Below are positions 7,005 to 15,693 of a stretch of DNA of 64,000 nucleotides, one piece after another. The first letter of the stretch is position 1. Each line of letters opens with the position of its first letter. Origin of the DNA: Duganella zoogloeoides. GTDB taxonomy: Bacteria > Pseudomonadota > Gammaproteobacteria > Burkholderiales > Burkholderiaceae_D. The position numbers and the translations under genes were made by a program. Below the pieces are notes generated by a model. The model had not been told where the DNA came from. It saw only the letters and a list, made by a program, of their open reading frames with translations, and ran no database searches. Where the stretch lies: positions 4,278,001-4,342,000 of the forward strand of contig NZ_CP140152.1 in the NCBI RefSeq assembly GCF_034479515.1. The letters run 5' to 3'.

Positions 7005-7037
7005 CTAGGCACTTCAAGGTGCCTGATTGACGCCTAG
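7005..7037. promoter_or_regulatory. Candidate HxlR operator between regulator and reductase
   Basis: Two nested inverted pairs lie here: AGGCAC (7007-7012) with GTGCCT (7019-7024), and CTAGGC (7005-7010) with GCCTAG (7032-7037). They sit between the divergent starts at 6983 and 7084, where an autoregulating HxlR dimer would bind. Confidence 0.5.
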
Positions 7038-7083
7038 TATAAATCATATACCATGAGAACTCCAGTCACTAACGAGCTCAAAC

Positions 7084-8199
<1,116 letters not shown>

Positions 8200-8308
8200 G
8201 CCGGCGCGATGATCGACCGCAGCGTTTGCGCGGTCTATCAGGGGTGAACGCTGCGCCTGGCTTAGAATCACCGGGCGGCTCACCCCATGGGCCGGTTCGA
8301 GGCAAACA

Positions 8309-9022
8309 ATGAAAAAAATGGTCGCGATCCTGGTGGCGCTTGGCACGGCCATGTGCGGTGTGGCCACCGCGCTGGAAGCGCACGCCGCCAGCACCTGTTA
8401 TGGCACTGCGGCCAACGGGCGCGCCAGCGGCGCCGTGCCATTGCCCGCGCAAGGGCAAAACTATGGCGTCTATGCCAGCCTCGGTGTCACGCTCGGCAGG
8501 ACTTACGTCCACCAGCGCGTGCGCGACATCGTGGTCGATGCTTATGCCGCCACTTACCGCACCCTGCCGGCCAGCCGCTTCCTCTACGGAGAAACCGGCC
8601 TGTCCACCGGCGGCCCCTTCAAGCCGCACCGCACCCACCAGAACGGCACCTCGGTCGACTTCATGGTGCCGGTGCTGGACGGTAAGGGACAGTCGGTGCT
8701 GCTGCCATCGAATGCGCTCAACAAGTTTGGCTATGCACTGGAATTCGACGCCAGCGGCAAGCTCGACGATCTGCACATCGATTTCGAGGCCGTGGCCGAA
8801 CACCTGTACCAGTTGTCCGTCGCAGCGAAACTGCACGGCGCGCCGATCAACCGCGTGATCTTCCAGAAGGAACTGGTGACGCAGCTGTACCGCACCAGGC
8901 GCGGCGCCTACCTGCGCAACTCGGTGACGTTCATGAAGGCGACGCCATGGATCCGGCACGACGAGCACTACCATGTGGATTTCACGTTGCCGTGCCGGCC
9001 GCTCAAGGACTACAGCAAGTGA
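8309..9022 (+). CDS. Penicillin-insensitive murein endopeptidase-like protein (MepA/M74)
   Basis: The 237-residue protein has a cleaved Sec signal (hydrophobic core, Ala-rich to about residue 26). The zinc-peptidase segment GPFKPHRTHQNGTSVDFMVP provides His ligands and an Asp, and HDEHYHVDFTLPC near the C-terminus provides the last His. This layout matches the LAS-type D-Ala-meso-DAP endopeptidases that cut peptidoglycan cross-links in the periplasm. E. coli MepA is 274 residues, so this is a shorter relative. GAGG lies 6 bases before ATG 8309. Confidence 0.8.
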   Translation: MKKMVAILVALGTAMCGVATALEAHAASTCYGTAANGRASGAVPLPAQGQNYGVYASLGVTLGRTYVHQRVRDIVVDAYAATYRTLPASRFLYGETGLSTGGPFKPHRTHQNGTSVDFMVPVLDGKGQSVLLPSNALNKFGYALEFDASGKLDDLHIDFEAVAEHLYQLSVAAKLHGAPINRVIFQKELVTQLYRTRRGAYLRNSVTFMKATPWIRHDEHYHVDFTLPCRPLKDYSK

Positions 9023-9062
9023 GCTAGAATTGCGGTGTTACCCACCCGGCATCGGAGACATC

Positions 9063-9392
9063 ATGGCCCTGGCACACGTAACGTCAGGTCAATCCGTCGC
9101 GCTCACGCGCGCCGGCGAAGACACTACGCAGTTTTCCGCGATCGCGCTGGCCAAGACCGCGCAGCTCGAATTGATCCGGCTGGTGCTCCCGGCCGGAAAA
9201 GAAATGCCGAAGCACCACGTGAAAGGCGAGATCACGTTCCAGTGCCTGAGCGGGCGGGTCGCCTTCATCACGGGCGCCACCACCACCACGCTCAACGGCG
9301 GCGAGATGTTATACCTCGACGGTGGCGTGCCCCACGCAGTCAGGGCGCTGGCCGATTCGGTGGCGCTGGTGACGATCATACTGCGCCACTGA
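9063..9392 (+). CDS. Small single-domain cupin
   Basis: The 109-residue protein is one beta-barrel cupin: motif 1 around MPKHHVKGEITFQCLSG and motif 2 around YLDGGVPHAVRAL. The His pair and Glu in motif 1 and the His in motif 2 are plausible metal ligands. Such stand-alone cupins bind small ligands or metals; the substrate is unknown. The start is ATG 9063 because GGAGA lies 5 bases upstream. The gene stands alone between the endopeptidase and a convergent small gene. Confidence 0.8.
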   Translation: MALAHVTSGQSVALTRAGEDTTQFSAIALAKTAQLELIRLVLPAGKEMPKHHVKGEITFQCLSGRVAFITGATTTTLNGGEMLYLDGGVPHAVRALADSVALVTIILRH

Positions 9393-9425
9393 TCCCGTGA
9401 AAATCAGGCGGCCAGCGGGAGTGGC

Positions 9426-9650
9426 TTAGCGCTTGGGCGCCTTCTTGACGCCCAGTTGCGAGGCTTCGTAAATCGCCTTGGCATCCTGGTGCGCCTGCTC
9501 GACCGTGCGCAAGCTCTCGTTTTCGTCGTGCCGGACAAAAAACTCCTTGTCCTGCGCCGCCACCACCAGTTTTACAGCCGCAGCCTCGGCCACGCCAAAT
9601 TTTTCGAAGATCAGCGTGGTGACCTCATCCAGGTATTCTTCGTAGGTCAT
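9426..9650 (-). CDS. Small conserved-looking hypothetical protein
   Basis: The 74-residue protein begins MTYEEYLDEVTTLIFEKFG and ends with the basic tail GVKKAPKR. It is probably helical and cytosolic, with no membrane segment. The ATG at 9650 has a good Shine-Dalgarno (AGAGGATG). I do not recognise a named family. Confidence 0.62.
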   Translation of the reverse strand: MTYEEYLDEVTTLIFEKFGVAEAAAVKLVVAAQDKEFFVRHDENESLRTVEQAHQDAKAIYEASQLGVKKAPKR

Positions 9651-9843
9651 GCGACCATCCTCTCTTGTTGATGCGATTGACTTCAGGGTTGGACATGGTA
9701 ATCGCATCGTGGACAATCGCCAACCCCGGCAACCGTTAAAAGCGCTGCCCCGCCACAATTACCTTCAAGCAACTTCAACATACACTAGCCTTCCAACTAG
9801 CGCGCGCGGCCCTTTGACAAAATCCAGACTCCGTAGCCACCAC

Positions 9844-10329
9844 ATGAACGTTACCCCAGATTGCAACTACTCCCTGCGCATCATCACACCATCAACATCG
9901 GAGCAGACGCCTTCCTGCGAACTGATGATTTTCGATACGCCAACCGGCAAGATCCTCGATGGCGCCGTGCTGGAAGCGGCGCTGGTATGGGGTGATCTGC
10001 TGCTGTTGTGTATGACCGATGACGTGCCATACGAAGAAGGCTTGCGCATCGTCCTGTTGGACCAGGATTACAAAACGCTGGACTCGGCATTGATCGGGGC
10101 GATGTATTCGACCGGCGTTTTTTCGGATCTCGATCTGACCGAGGCGGACACGGTGCGCTTCCGCTTCTTCCGTGGCCTGGTCTATACGCTGACCTTGCTG
10201 CCGCAAGCCTCGTTTGCCCTCCCCTTCTTTTCAGATCCGGGCGCCGTCTGGCGCCCGTTCAAGTGGACGCGCAGGTTTCGCATTGACACCCACCCGTTGC
10301 CGGAAACAGGAACGCCACCACCACAGTGA
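9844..10329 (+). CDS. Hypothetical protein, 161 residues
   Basis: This soluble, acidic protein opens MNVTPDCNYSLRIITPS and contains alternating hydrophobic strands (GAVLEAALVWGDLLLLCMTD, then LRIVLLDQDYKTLDSALIG). There is no signal peptide, transmembrane segment or recognised motif. Coding character agrees with neighbouring genes. The upstream in-frame extension from 9649 lacks a ribosome site, so ATG 9844 was chosen. It is convergent with the TonB receptor. Function unknown. Confidence 0.6.
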   Translation: MNVTPDCNYSLRIITPSTSEQTPSCELMIFDTPTGKILDGAVLEAALVWGDLLLLCMTDDVPYEEGLRIVLLDQDYKTLDSALIGAMYSTGVFSDLDLTEADTVRFRFFRGLVYTLTLLPQASFALPFFSDPGAVWRPFKWTRRFRIDTHPLPETGTPPPQ

Positions 10330-10347
10330 CGCTCCCGCCGGCAACGC

Positions 10348-13122
10348 TTAAAACGCCGCCCGCAACCCCACACTTACCCGCCGCCCCACATCCTCCAGCG
10401 TCAGGAACTGGCTCTCGTTGACCGCGTACTCGTGCGTGCGCGAGTTGGCGATGTTGATCGCGTCCGCGTAGATCGCCAGGTTGGGCGTGAGGTTGTAGCG
10501 CAGGCTGGCGTCGGTCTGGCCGTAGGCCGAGCGGTTGCGGGCCTGGGTGCTGCCGCCGCCGCAATCGACCGAGAAATGGTTGCGCCAGTTGTAGCTCACG
10601 CGCGCCTGGAAGTCGCCGCGCTCGTAGAACACCGAGCCGTTGTACGACTGCGGCGACAAGCCCGGATAGCCGCACGATGGCGTGGCGACGTTATCGGTTT
10701 CGCGCTGGGCGCTGGCATCGACATAGGTGTAGTTGGCGGAGACGCCAAAGCCCTGCAGCCAGCCGACCGACGTGTCGAACGCGTACTGGCCGGCGATCTC
10801 CACGCCCTTGATCTTGCCCTTCTGGCCGTTGCGCACGCGCGAGTCGTGGACGATTTCGTTGAACTGCGGGATGCGCATGTCGACGATGGTCGTCTCGAGG
10901 AAGTCCGATACCTTTTTCATGAACACGGCCGCGCTCACGTAATTGGTCTTGGACAGGTACCACTCGTACGAGACATCGAAGTTCTTCGACTGCATCGGCT
11001 TCAGGTAGGGATTGCCGCCGCCGGTCTGCACGTCGCCGAAGCGCCCGCCGTACCAGTTTTCCACGCCCAGCTGATTGAGCGTGGGACGGGTCTCGGTTTT
11101 GGACGCGCCCAGGCGCAGCAGCATGTCCGAGCGCAGGTCGAACTTGATGTTGGCCGATGGCAGCACGCTGTTGTAGCTGTTCTGTACCGTGGTCACCTGG
11201 TTGGGGCCCCACACCGAGATAAAGGTGGTGTCGTTCGGGCTTTTCACCGCCGACAGCAGTTCGCGGCTGATGCCGGTGGACGTCGATTTCACGCGTACCA
11301 AGCGCACGCCGGCGTTGGCCGACCAGCCGCTGCCCTCCCATTTCGAGTCGAGGTACATGCTGGTCACTTTTTCTTTCACGCCCCACATCGACGGCTTGGT
11401 GTAGTCGATCGCCATCGGGCCGTTGGGGAAGCGCGTCAGGTCCGAATAGTAGGCCGGGTCGTTCGACTGCGGCAGCAGCGACGGCTGGTTCAGGTAATTC
11501 ATGTACGCGTATGGATCAAAGCTCAGGTACTGGCTCGGGACTTTGCCTCCGGTATTCATGAAATCGTCCATCTGCTGCACCGTGAACAACGATGACGGCA
11601 ATTTCACGTGGTAGCCGCTGAACGCATTCCAGGCGTCGTTGCCCCACTTGGTGCGATCGACCTTGCGCTGCGAGTGGGCCAGGCCGGTGTCGATGCCCTT
11701 GAAGTAGCCGATCTCGTGTTGCCAGGCCGCGCTCAGGCGCCCTTCATGCAGCTTATCGGTATTGCGAATGTCGCCGTTGGAGACGGCGTGGGCACTGACA
11801 TTGTTCGGATCGGCGATGTTGTCGCCGAAGGTGATGGTGGGCGTGCTGCCGAAGGTCAGCGTGTCGCCGTTCTTCGGTATCATGCCGGCCACCACCCACA
11901 TATCGTTCGAATCGGACGTGGTGCGCGAGGTCGAGATATCGCCCTCGATGCGCCACTCGTCGCCCACCTTCCACTTCGAATTGAGCCCGAAGGCCTTGGT
12001 CACCGACAGCCGGTCGCCGCCCTTGGCGATCATGTCGTTGGAGTTGGCCTCGCCCAGCAGCTTGCCGGCGCCGGCGATGGCCGGGTTGTTGGCGTAAAAG
12101 GTGGAGCCGGGACGCAGGAAGCTGGTCACCTGGTCGTTCTGGTCGTACTGCACGCCCAGCTGCACCGGGTTGTTCCAGTCGCTGAAGGCGATGATCTTGT
12201 TGTTCTGGTCGAGGCGCGAGTACAGGCCGTCGGCGGTCAGCTTCCAGGTCGGCGACGGGCTGTATTGCACGGTCAGATTGCCGACCACGCGCTTGCGGCT
12301 TTCGTCTTCCTGCTGGAAGCCGTAGCTTTGCGGCATATAGAGCTTGCGGGTGGTGACATCGGCCATGGTCAGGCCGCGCGAGTTGAGGTCGCCGTTGATC
12401 ATCGAGACATCGCGGTAATTCCACGCATCGTTGATGGCCTTGTTCTGCTTGGATGCGCGGTCGGTGTACGACAGCGAGCCGGTCACGCCGAACGTGCGGT
12501 CCTCGTTGGCAAACGAATACATGCCGCTGGCGTTGGGCGTGTATTTTTTGGAATTGGAGTCCCACGCACTCGAGACATTGACCACCGAGCTGTGGCCGAC
12601 CTTGCCCGAGAGCGGGCGCGCGGTCTGGATATCGACGGTGGAGCCGATGCCGCCCTCGGGCAGGAACGGTTGCGAGGTCTTGTACACCAGCGCCTTCGAG
12701 ATCAGGTCGGACGACAGCAGGTCGAACGAAAACTCGCGCCCGCCGGTATCGCTGGTCATGGTGCGGCCGTTGACCAGCACGTTGTTGAATTCCGGCCCCA
12801 GGCCACGCACCGAGATGTAGCGCCCTTCGCCGCCGTTGCGCTGGATTTGCACACCGGTCACGCGTTGCAGCGATTCGGCGATATTGGTGTCGGGGAATTT
12901 GCCGGCATCTTCGGCCGAGACCGCATCCACCACGCCATCCTGCTGGCGCTTGGTGTTGAGCGACGACGACAGCGACGCGCGGATGCCGCTCACGACCACC
13001 TTGGCGGACGGATCGACAACGGGTTCATCGGAAGTTTGGGCGTGGGCGCCGCCCGCCAGCAGGATGTCGGCGATCAGCGCGGCCAGCAGTGTCTTGCGCA
13101 GGGTTGCGTGTTGTGTTGCCAT
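10348..13122 (-). CDS. TonB-dependent outer-membrane receptor
   Basis: The 924-residue protein has a signal peptide ending around AGGAHAQ. The plug domain reads VVVSGIRASLSSSLNTKRQ, then VVDAVSAEDAGKFPDTNIAE, then QRVTGVQIQR and GRYISVRGLGPEFNNVLVNG. A 22-stranded barrel follows, ending in an aromatic C-terminal strand (VGRRVSVGLRAAF). The plug wording is that of the large Xanthomonas/Caulobacter-type receptors, which often import carbohydrates or other large substrates rather than siderophores. The start ATG 13122 has GGAG 6-7 bases upstream; ATG 13134 is weaker. No transport partner or FecIR-type regulator is adjacent, so the substrate is open. Confidence 0.92.
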   Translation of the reverse strand: MATQHATLRKTLLAALIADILLAGGAHAQTSDEPVVDPSAKVVVSGIRASLSSSLNTKRQQDGVVDAVSAEDAGKFPDTNIAESLQRVTGVQIQRNGGEGRYISVRGLGPEFNNVLVNGRTMTSDTGGREFSFDLLSSDLISKALVYKTSQPFLPEGGIGSTVDIQTARPLSGKVGHSSVVNVSSAWDSNSKKYTPNASGMYSFANEDRTFGVTGSLSYTDRASKQNKAINDAWNYRDVSMINGDLNSRGLTMADVTTRKLYMPQSYGFQQEDESRKRVVGNLTVQYSPSPTWKLTADGLYSRLDQNNKIIAFSDWNNPVQLGVQYDQNDQVTSFLRPGSTFYANNPAIAGAGKLLGEANSNDMIAKGGDRLSVTKAFGLNSKWKVGDEWRIEGDISTSRTTSDSNDMWVVAGMIPKNGDTLTFGSTPTITFGDNIADPNNVSAHAVSNGDIRNTDKLHEGRLSAAWQHEIGYFKGIDTGLAHSQRKVDRTKWGNDAWNAFSGYHVKLPSSLFTVQQMDDFMNTGGKVPSQYLSFDPYAYMNYLNQPSLLPQSNDPAYYSDLTRFPNGPMAIDYTKPSMWGVKEKVTSMYLDSKWEGSGWSANAGVRLVRVKSTSTGISRELLSAVKSPNDTTFISVWGPNQVTTVQNSYNSVLPSANIKFDLRSDMLLRLGASKTETRPTLNQLGVENWYGGRFGDVQTGGGNPYLKPMQSKNFDVSYEWYLSKTNYVSAAVFMKKVSDFLETTIVDMRIPQFNEIVHDSRVRNGQKGKIKGVEIAGQYAFDTSVGWLQGFGVSANYTYVDASAQRETDNVATPSCGYPGLSPQSYNGSVFYERGDFQARVSYNWRNHFSVDCGGGSTQARNRSAYGQTDASLRYNLTPNLAIYADAINIANSRTHEYAVNESQFLTLEDVGRRVSVGLRAAF

Positions 13123-13311
13123 CTTAGTCTCCATCTTTATATTTATTGATTGCCATGGATGACTGCCTGCACCAGGTAATGCCGCAAGCAGTTCCGGTGC
13201 AGTGGCTTGTTTTTGTGACTGCACGAGGGAAATACTACGCCTATGGCTGGAATGACAAGCTATCATTTATTTGTGTTTTGATATTCTAAAATGATATAAC
13301 TTACACCATGA

Positions 13312-13338
13312 AAAACGCCGGCACATGGCCGGCGTTTT
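13312..13338 (-). terminator. Terminator of the acyltransferase gene
   Basis: A perfect 11-bp stem (13312-13322 with 13328-13338) encloses a 5-base loop, with the T-tract on the minus strand. It lies 25 bases after the acyltransferase stop and insulates it from the TonB receptor. The remaining upstream region of the receptor (13123-13311) is AT-rich and should hold its promoter. Confidence 0.8.
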
Positions 13339-13362
13339 GCTGAACATCCATGAAGATTGCGC

Positions 13363-14514
13363 TTATCTCAACGTCACAATACCGGCCTTGCCGCTGTCCG
13401 GCTTGAGCCAGTCGCGCGTATCGATCTTGTCGCTGAGAAACTGCACCGCGCGGCTCAGCGGCAGTTCCACCCAGCGGTGGAAGGCAGCGCCGGCCAGCAG
13501 GCTGGCGCTCCAGGCGATCAGCATGCCCAGCATTTGCAGTTCCGGTTCGGGATCGACAAAACGGGTAAAGGCGGCGTTAACCAACAGACACACTGGGAAG
13601 TGAATCAGGAACACCGAGTACGAAATCTTGCCCAGCTTGTTGATGGCCGTCCAGCCATTGCCGTCGGAAGCCGTCTTGATCCTGCCGCAAACGAACAGCA
13701 CGCTTGCCACCACCAGCGCCAGCGCAATGCGGCTGCGAAATTCCAGCATCAGCCCGACCAGTGTCGGCAGCAGCGCCGCCAGCATGATCAGGGTAACCGC
13801 GCCGGGCTTGCGGGCAGGATCGCTGCCCCACCACGCCATCAGGCCCAGGCCATAGCTGCCGAAGAAATACGGCGCCCAGGAATCCCATGCGGGATCGAGA
13901 TTGAAATGCAGCAGCGACATGGTAATGCCTGTGGCGACCAGTAACGGCATCAGCCACCGCACCACGTGTTTGCCGACTAGCACCCCGGCCGCCCACAGCA
14001 GCAGCACCAGCGCTGCATACAACTGAAAATCGATGGCGACATACCAGGCGCCGGCGGACAGCGAAGGATAGTCGAGCACGCCGTGCAGCAGTACCGCGTG
14101 GGCAGCCAGTTGCGCCAGCGTGGCCGGCTCCGAGATCGAGTCGTGCACCATCCAGCGACTTGCCACGGCCGACGCGACAGAGGCCACCAGCGTGGCGGCG
14201 ATGAACGGCGGCGCCAGCTTGGCGTAGCGGTGCCAGATCGCGCTCAGGGGACGGGCAGGCGCCGGCAGGCCGGCCGGCGACAGCGACTTGGCCGCCAGGA
14301 AGCCGCCGATCACCAGGAACACCTGCACGGCGATGCGCGCGCTGTCGCCGAGAAAACCGATCAGGTCGGGAAACACCGGGCGCACGTAATCGGCCATGGG
14401 GCCGTAAAACGCCAGGTGGTGCAGCACGATCAGTTGCGCGGCCACGGCCTTGAGCAGGTTGATGTAGCCGAACTGCGATGGTTCGTGTTGTTTTTTTAAT
14501 ACAGCAGAAGTCAT
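13363..14514 (-). CDS. Membrane acyltransferase, acyltransferase-3 family
   Basis: The 383-residue protein has about ten transmembrane helices. It starts with the family motif FGYINLLKAVAAQLIVLHHL, whose His is the catalytic candidate, followed by DSARIAVQVFLVIGGFLAAK. GAWYVAIDFQLY and KISYSVFLIHFP are further hallmarks. Members transfer acetyl or succinyl groups to surface polysaccharides, lipids or macrolides at the inner membrane. The ATG at 14514 is preferred over one 63 bases upstream because it immediately precedes the conserved region. The gene stands alone and has its own terminator. Confidence 0.85.
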   Translation of the reverse strand: MTSAVLKKQHEPSQFGYINLLKAVAAQLIVLHHLAFYGPMADYVRPVFPDLIGFLGDSARIAVQVFLVIGGFLAAKSLSPAGLPAPARPLSAIWHRYAKLAPPFIAATLVASVASAVASRWMVHDSISEPATLAQLAAHAVLLHGVLDYPSLSAGAWYVAIDFQLYAALVLLLWAAGVLVGKHVVRWLMPLLVATGITMSLLHFNLDPAWDSWAPYFFGSYGLGLMAWWGSDPARKPGAVTLIMLAALLPTLVGLMLEFRSRIALALVVASVLFVCGRIKTASDGNGWTAINKLGKISYSVFLIHFPVCLLVNAAFTRFVDPEPELQMLGMLIAWSASLLAGAAFHRWVELPLSRAVQFLSDKIDTRDWLKPDSGKAGIVTLR

Positions 14515-14653
14515 GTAATCCCGTGTCCTCACTTGTCCTTGATACGCTGACAAGCTTGCCAACAAGGTCGCTATCATAGCGGAGGTCGGGGAATCGGGGG
14601 CGCACGGACAGTGGGGCTGCCCTGCTTCGCCCCATCAAATCTTTAACGGATAG

Positions 14654-14682
14654 TTGAATTTTTCTGCTGGCCCCTGTAAAAT
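14654..14682 (+). promoter_or_regulatory. Sigma-70 promoter of tRNA-Lys copy 3
   Basis: TTGAAT (14654-14659) and TAAAAT (14677-14682) are separated by 17 bases, and the tRNA starts 10 bases later. Confidence 0.65.
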
Positions 14683-14692
14683 TCGCGCCCTT

Positions 14693-14768
14693 GGGTCGTT
14701 AGCTCAGCTGGTAGAGCAGCGGACTTTTAATCCGTTGGTCGCAGGTTCGAATCCCGCACGGCCTACCA
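14693..14768 (+). tRNA. tRNA-Lys (anticodon TTT), copy 3
   Basis: This gene is base-for-base identical to the tRNA-Lys genes at 528 and 617, including the encoded CCA, but stands alone with its own promoter and terminator. It offers an additional potential target for the same tRNA-Lys-specific island. Confidence 0.96.
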
Positions 14769-14780
14769 AGATATGTTAAA

Positions 14781-14814
14781 AACGCCAACCGGCTACCCGG
14801 TTGGCGTTTTTTTT
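14781..14814 (+). terminator. Rho-independent terminator after tRNA-Lys copy 3
   Basis: A perfect 12-bp stem (14781-14792 with 14797-14808) with a CTAC loop is followed by a run of T. Confidence 0.92.
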
Positions 14815-14938
14815 CGTCTGCCGCCCCTGGCATAACAGATATCACTGGAAGACACATCTCTTTCAGCCAAGAAATTCAATTTTCGAATGTCGTTTATCGG
14901 AAATTGAAATTATCTTTATATCTGAGACTTCAGTAAGA

Positions 14939-14963
14939 TGCATTCATCGACACATTGAATGCA
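14939..14963 (+). promoter_or_regulatory. Inverted repeat in the leader of the 45-residue gene
   Basis: Arms TGCATTCA (14939-14946) and TGAATGCA (14956-14963) flank 9 bases and end 7 bases before the GGAG ribosome site. It may be an operator or a leader hairpin. Confidence 0.4.
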
Positions 14964-14980
14964 GTTCACAGGAGCCCATC

Positions 14981-15118
14981 ATGACCACCGCTACCGCCAA
15001 TATCAACACCATCGCCGCCGCCCCTAAAGCTCCACGCCGTTCGTGGAAAGCCATCGTTCGCCGCATCTTCGAACTGTGGGCCGAGCCGTACAGCCACGGT
15101 CCTTACCAGCCGCTGTAA
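14981..15118 (+). CDS. Small 45-residue protein
   Basis: The ORF starts at ATG 14981 with GGAG 6 bases upstream. Residues 1-19 are Ala/Thr-rich, followed by a basic amphipathic stretch (PRRSWKAIVRRIFELWAEP) and the tail YSHGPYQPL. There is no signal peptide. The good ribosome site, the AT-rich upstream region and the leader palindrome argue that it is real. No family recognised; membrane-surface binding by the amphipathic helix is a guess. Confidence 0.6.
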   Translation: MTTATANINTIAAAPKAPRRSWKAIVRRIFELWAEPYSHGPYQPL

Positions 15119-15204
15119 GCCGTACCAGCAAGATCAGCATTACCGGTAATAAAGACGTAGCAAATATCGTTCGCGTGGGTGCACAATCGGTGTACTCACG
15201 GAAG

Positions 15205-15693
15205 ATGACCAAGCAGTTCACCATTGCCACCCTGGCAGATTACCCCGCAGCTGCGCCTGTTCTGGCACGCTGGTGCTACGACGAATGGGGCCGCGCCGAC
15301 GGCTTCACGCTCCAACATGAACTCGACCGCTTCGAGCGTGCACTGTGTGCCACGCGCGCCAACGCCTTGCCGCTGGTGCTGATTGCGCTCGACGGCGATG
15401 CGGTTGTTGCCTGTGTGCAACTCAAGACCGAGCCAGTCTTTGATTTCCCTGAAAATACCTGCTGGTTGAGCCCGCTCTATGTGGCTGCGGCCTACCGTGG
15501 CAACCATCTTGCCGAACATCTGATCGACGCCCTCGTGCACCGCGCACGGCAAGACGGCGTCACGCAACTCCATCTACAGACTGAAGTGTTTACCGGCGGC
15601 CTGTATGCCAGGCTGGGCTGGAAGCCAATGTTTCGCGCCGTGAATCATGGCGTGGACGAGCTGGTGATGCGGCGCGATCTGTTGGCAGGCTAA
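15205..15693 (+). CDS. GNAT-family N-acetyltransferase
   Basis: The 162-residue protein has the GNAT fold. VACVQLKTEP forms the central strands. WLSPLYVAAAYRGNHLAEHL is motif A, with an acetyl-CoA-binding loop of R-G-x-x-L form. LHLQTEVFTGGLYARLGWKP is the C-terminal motif. It transfers an acyl group from acyl-CoA to an unidentified amine. ATG 15205 is poorly supported by a ribosome site but begins the conserved region. The gene is convergent with the helicase, overlapping its stop by a few bases. Confidence 0.82.
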   Translation: MTKQFTIATLADYPAAAPVLARWCYDEWGRADGFTLQHELDRFERALCATRANALPLVLIALDGDAVVACVQLKTEPVFDFPENTCWLSPLYVAAAYRGNHLAEHLIDALVHRARQDGVTQLHLQTEVFTGGLYARLGWKPMFRAVNHGVDELVMRRDLLAG

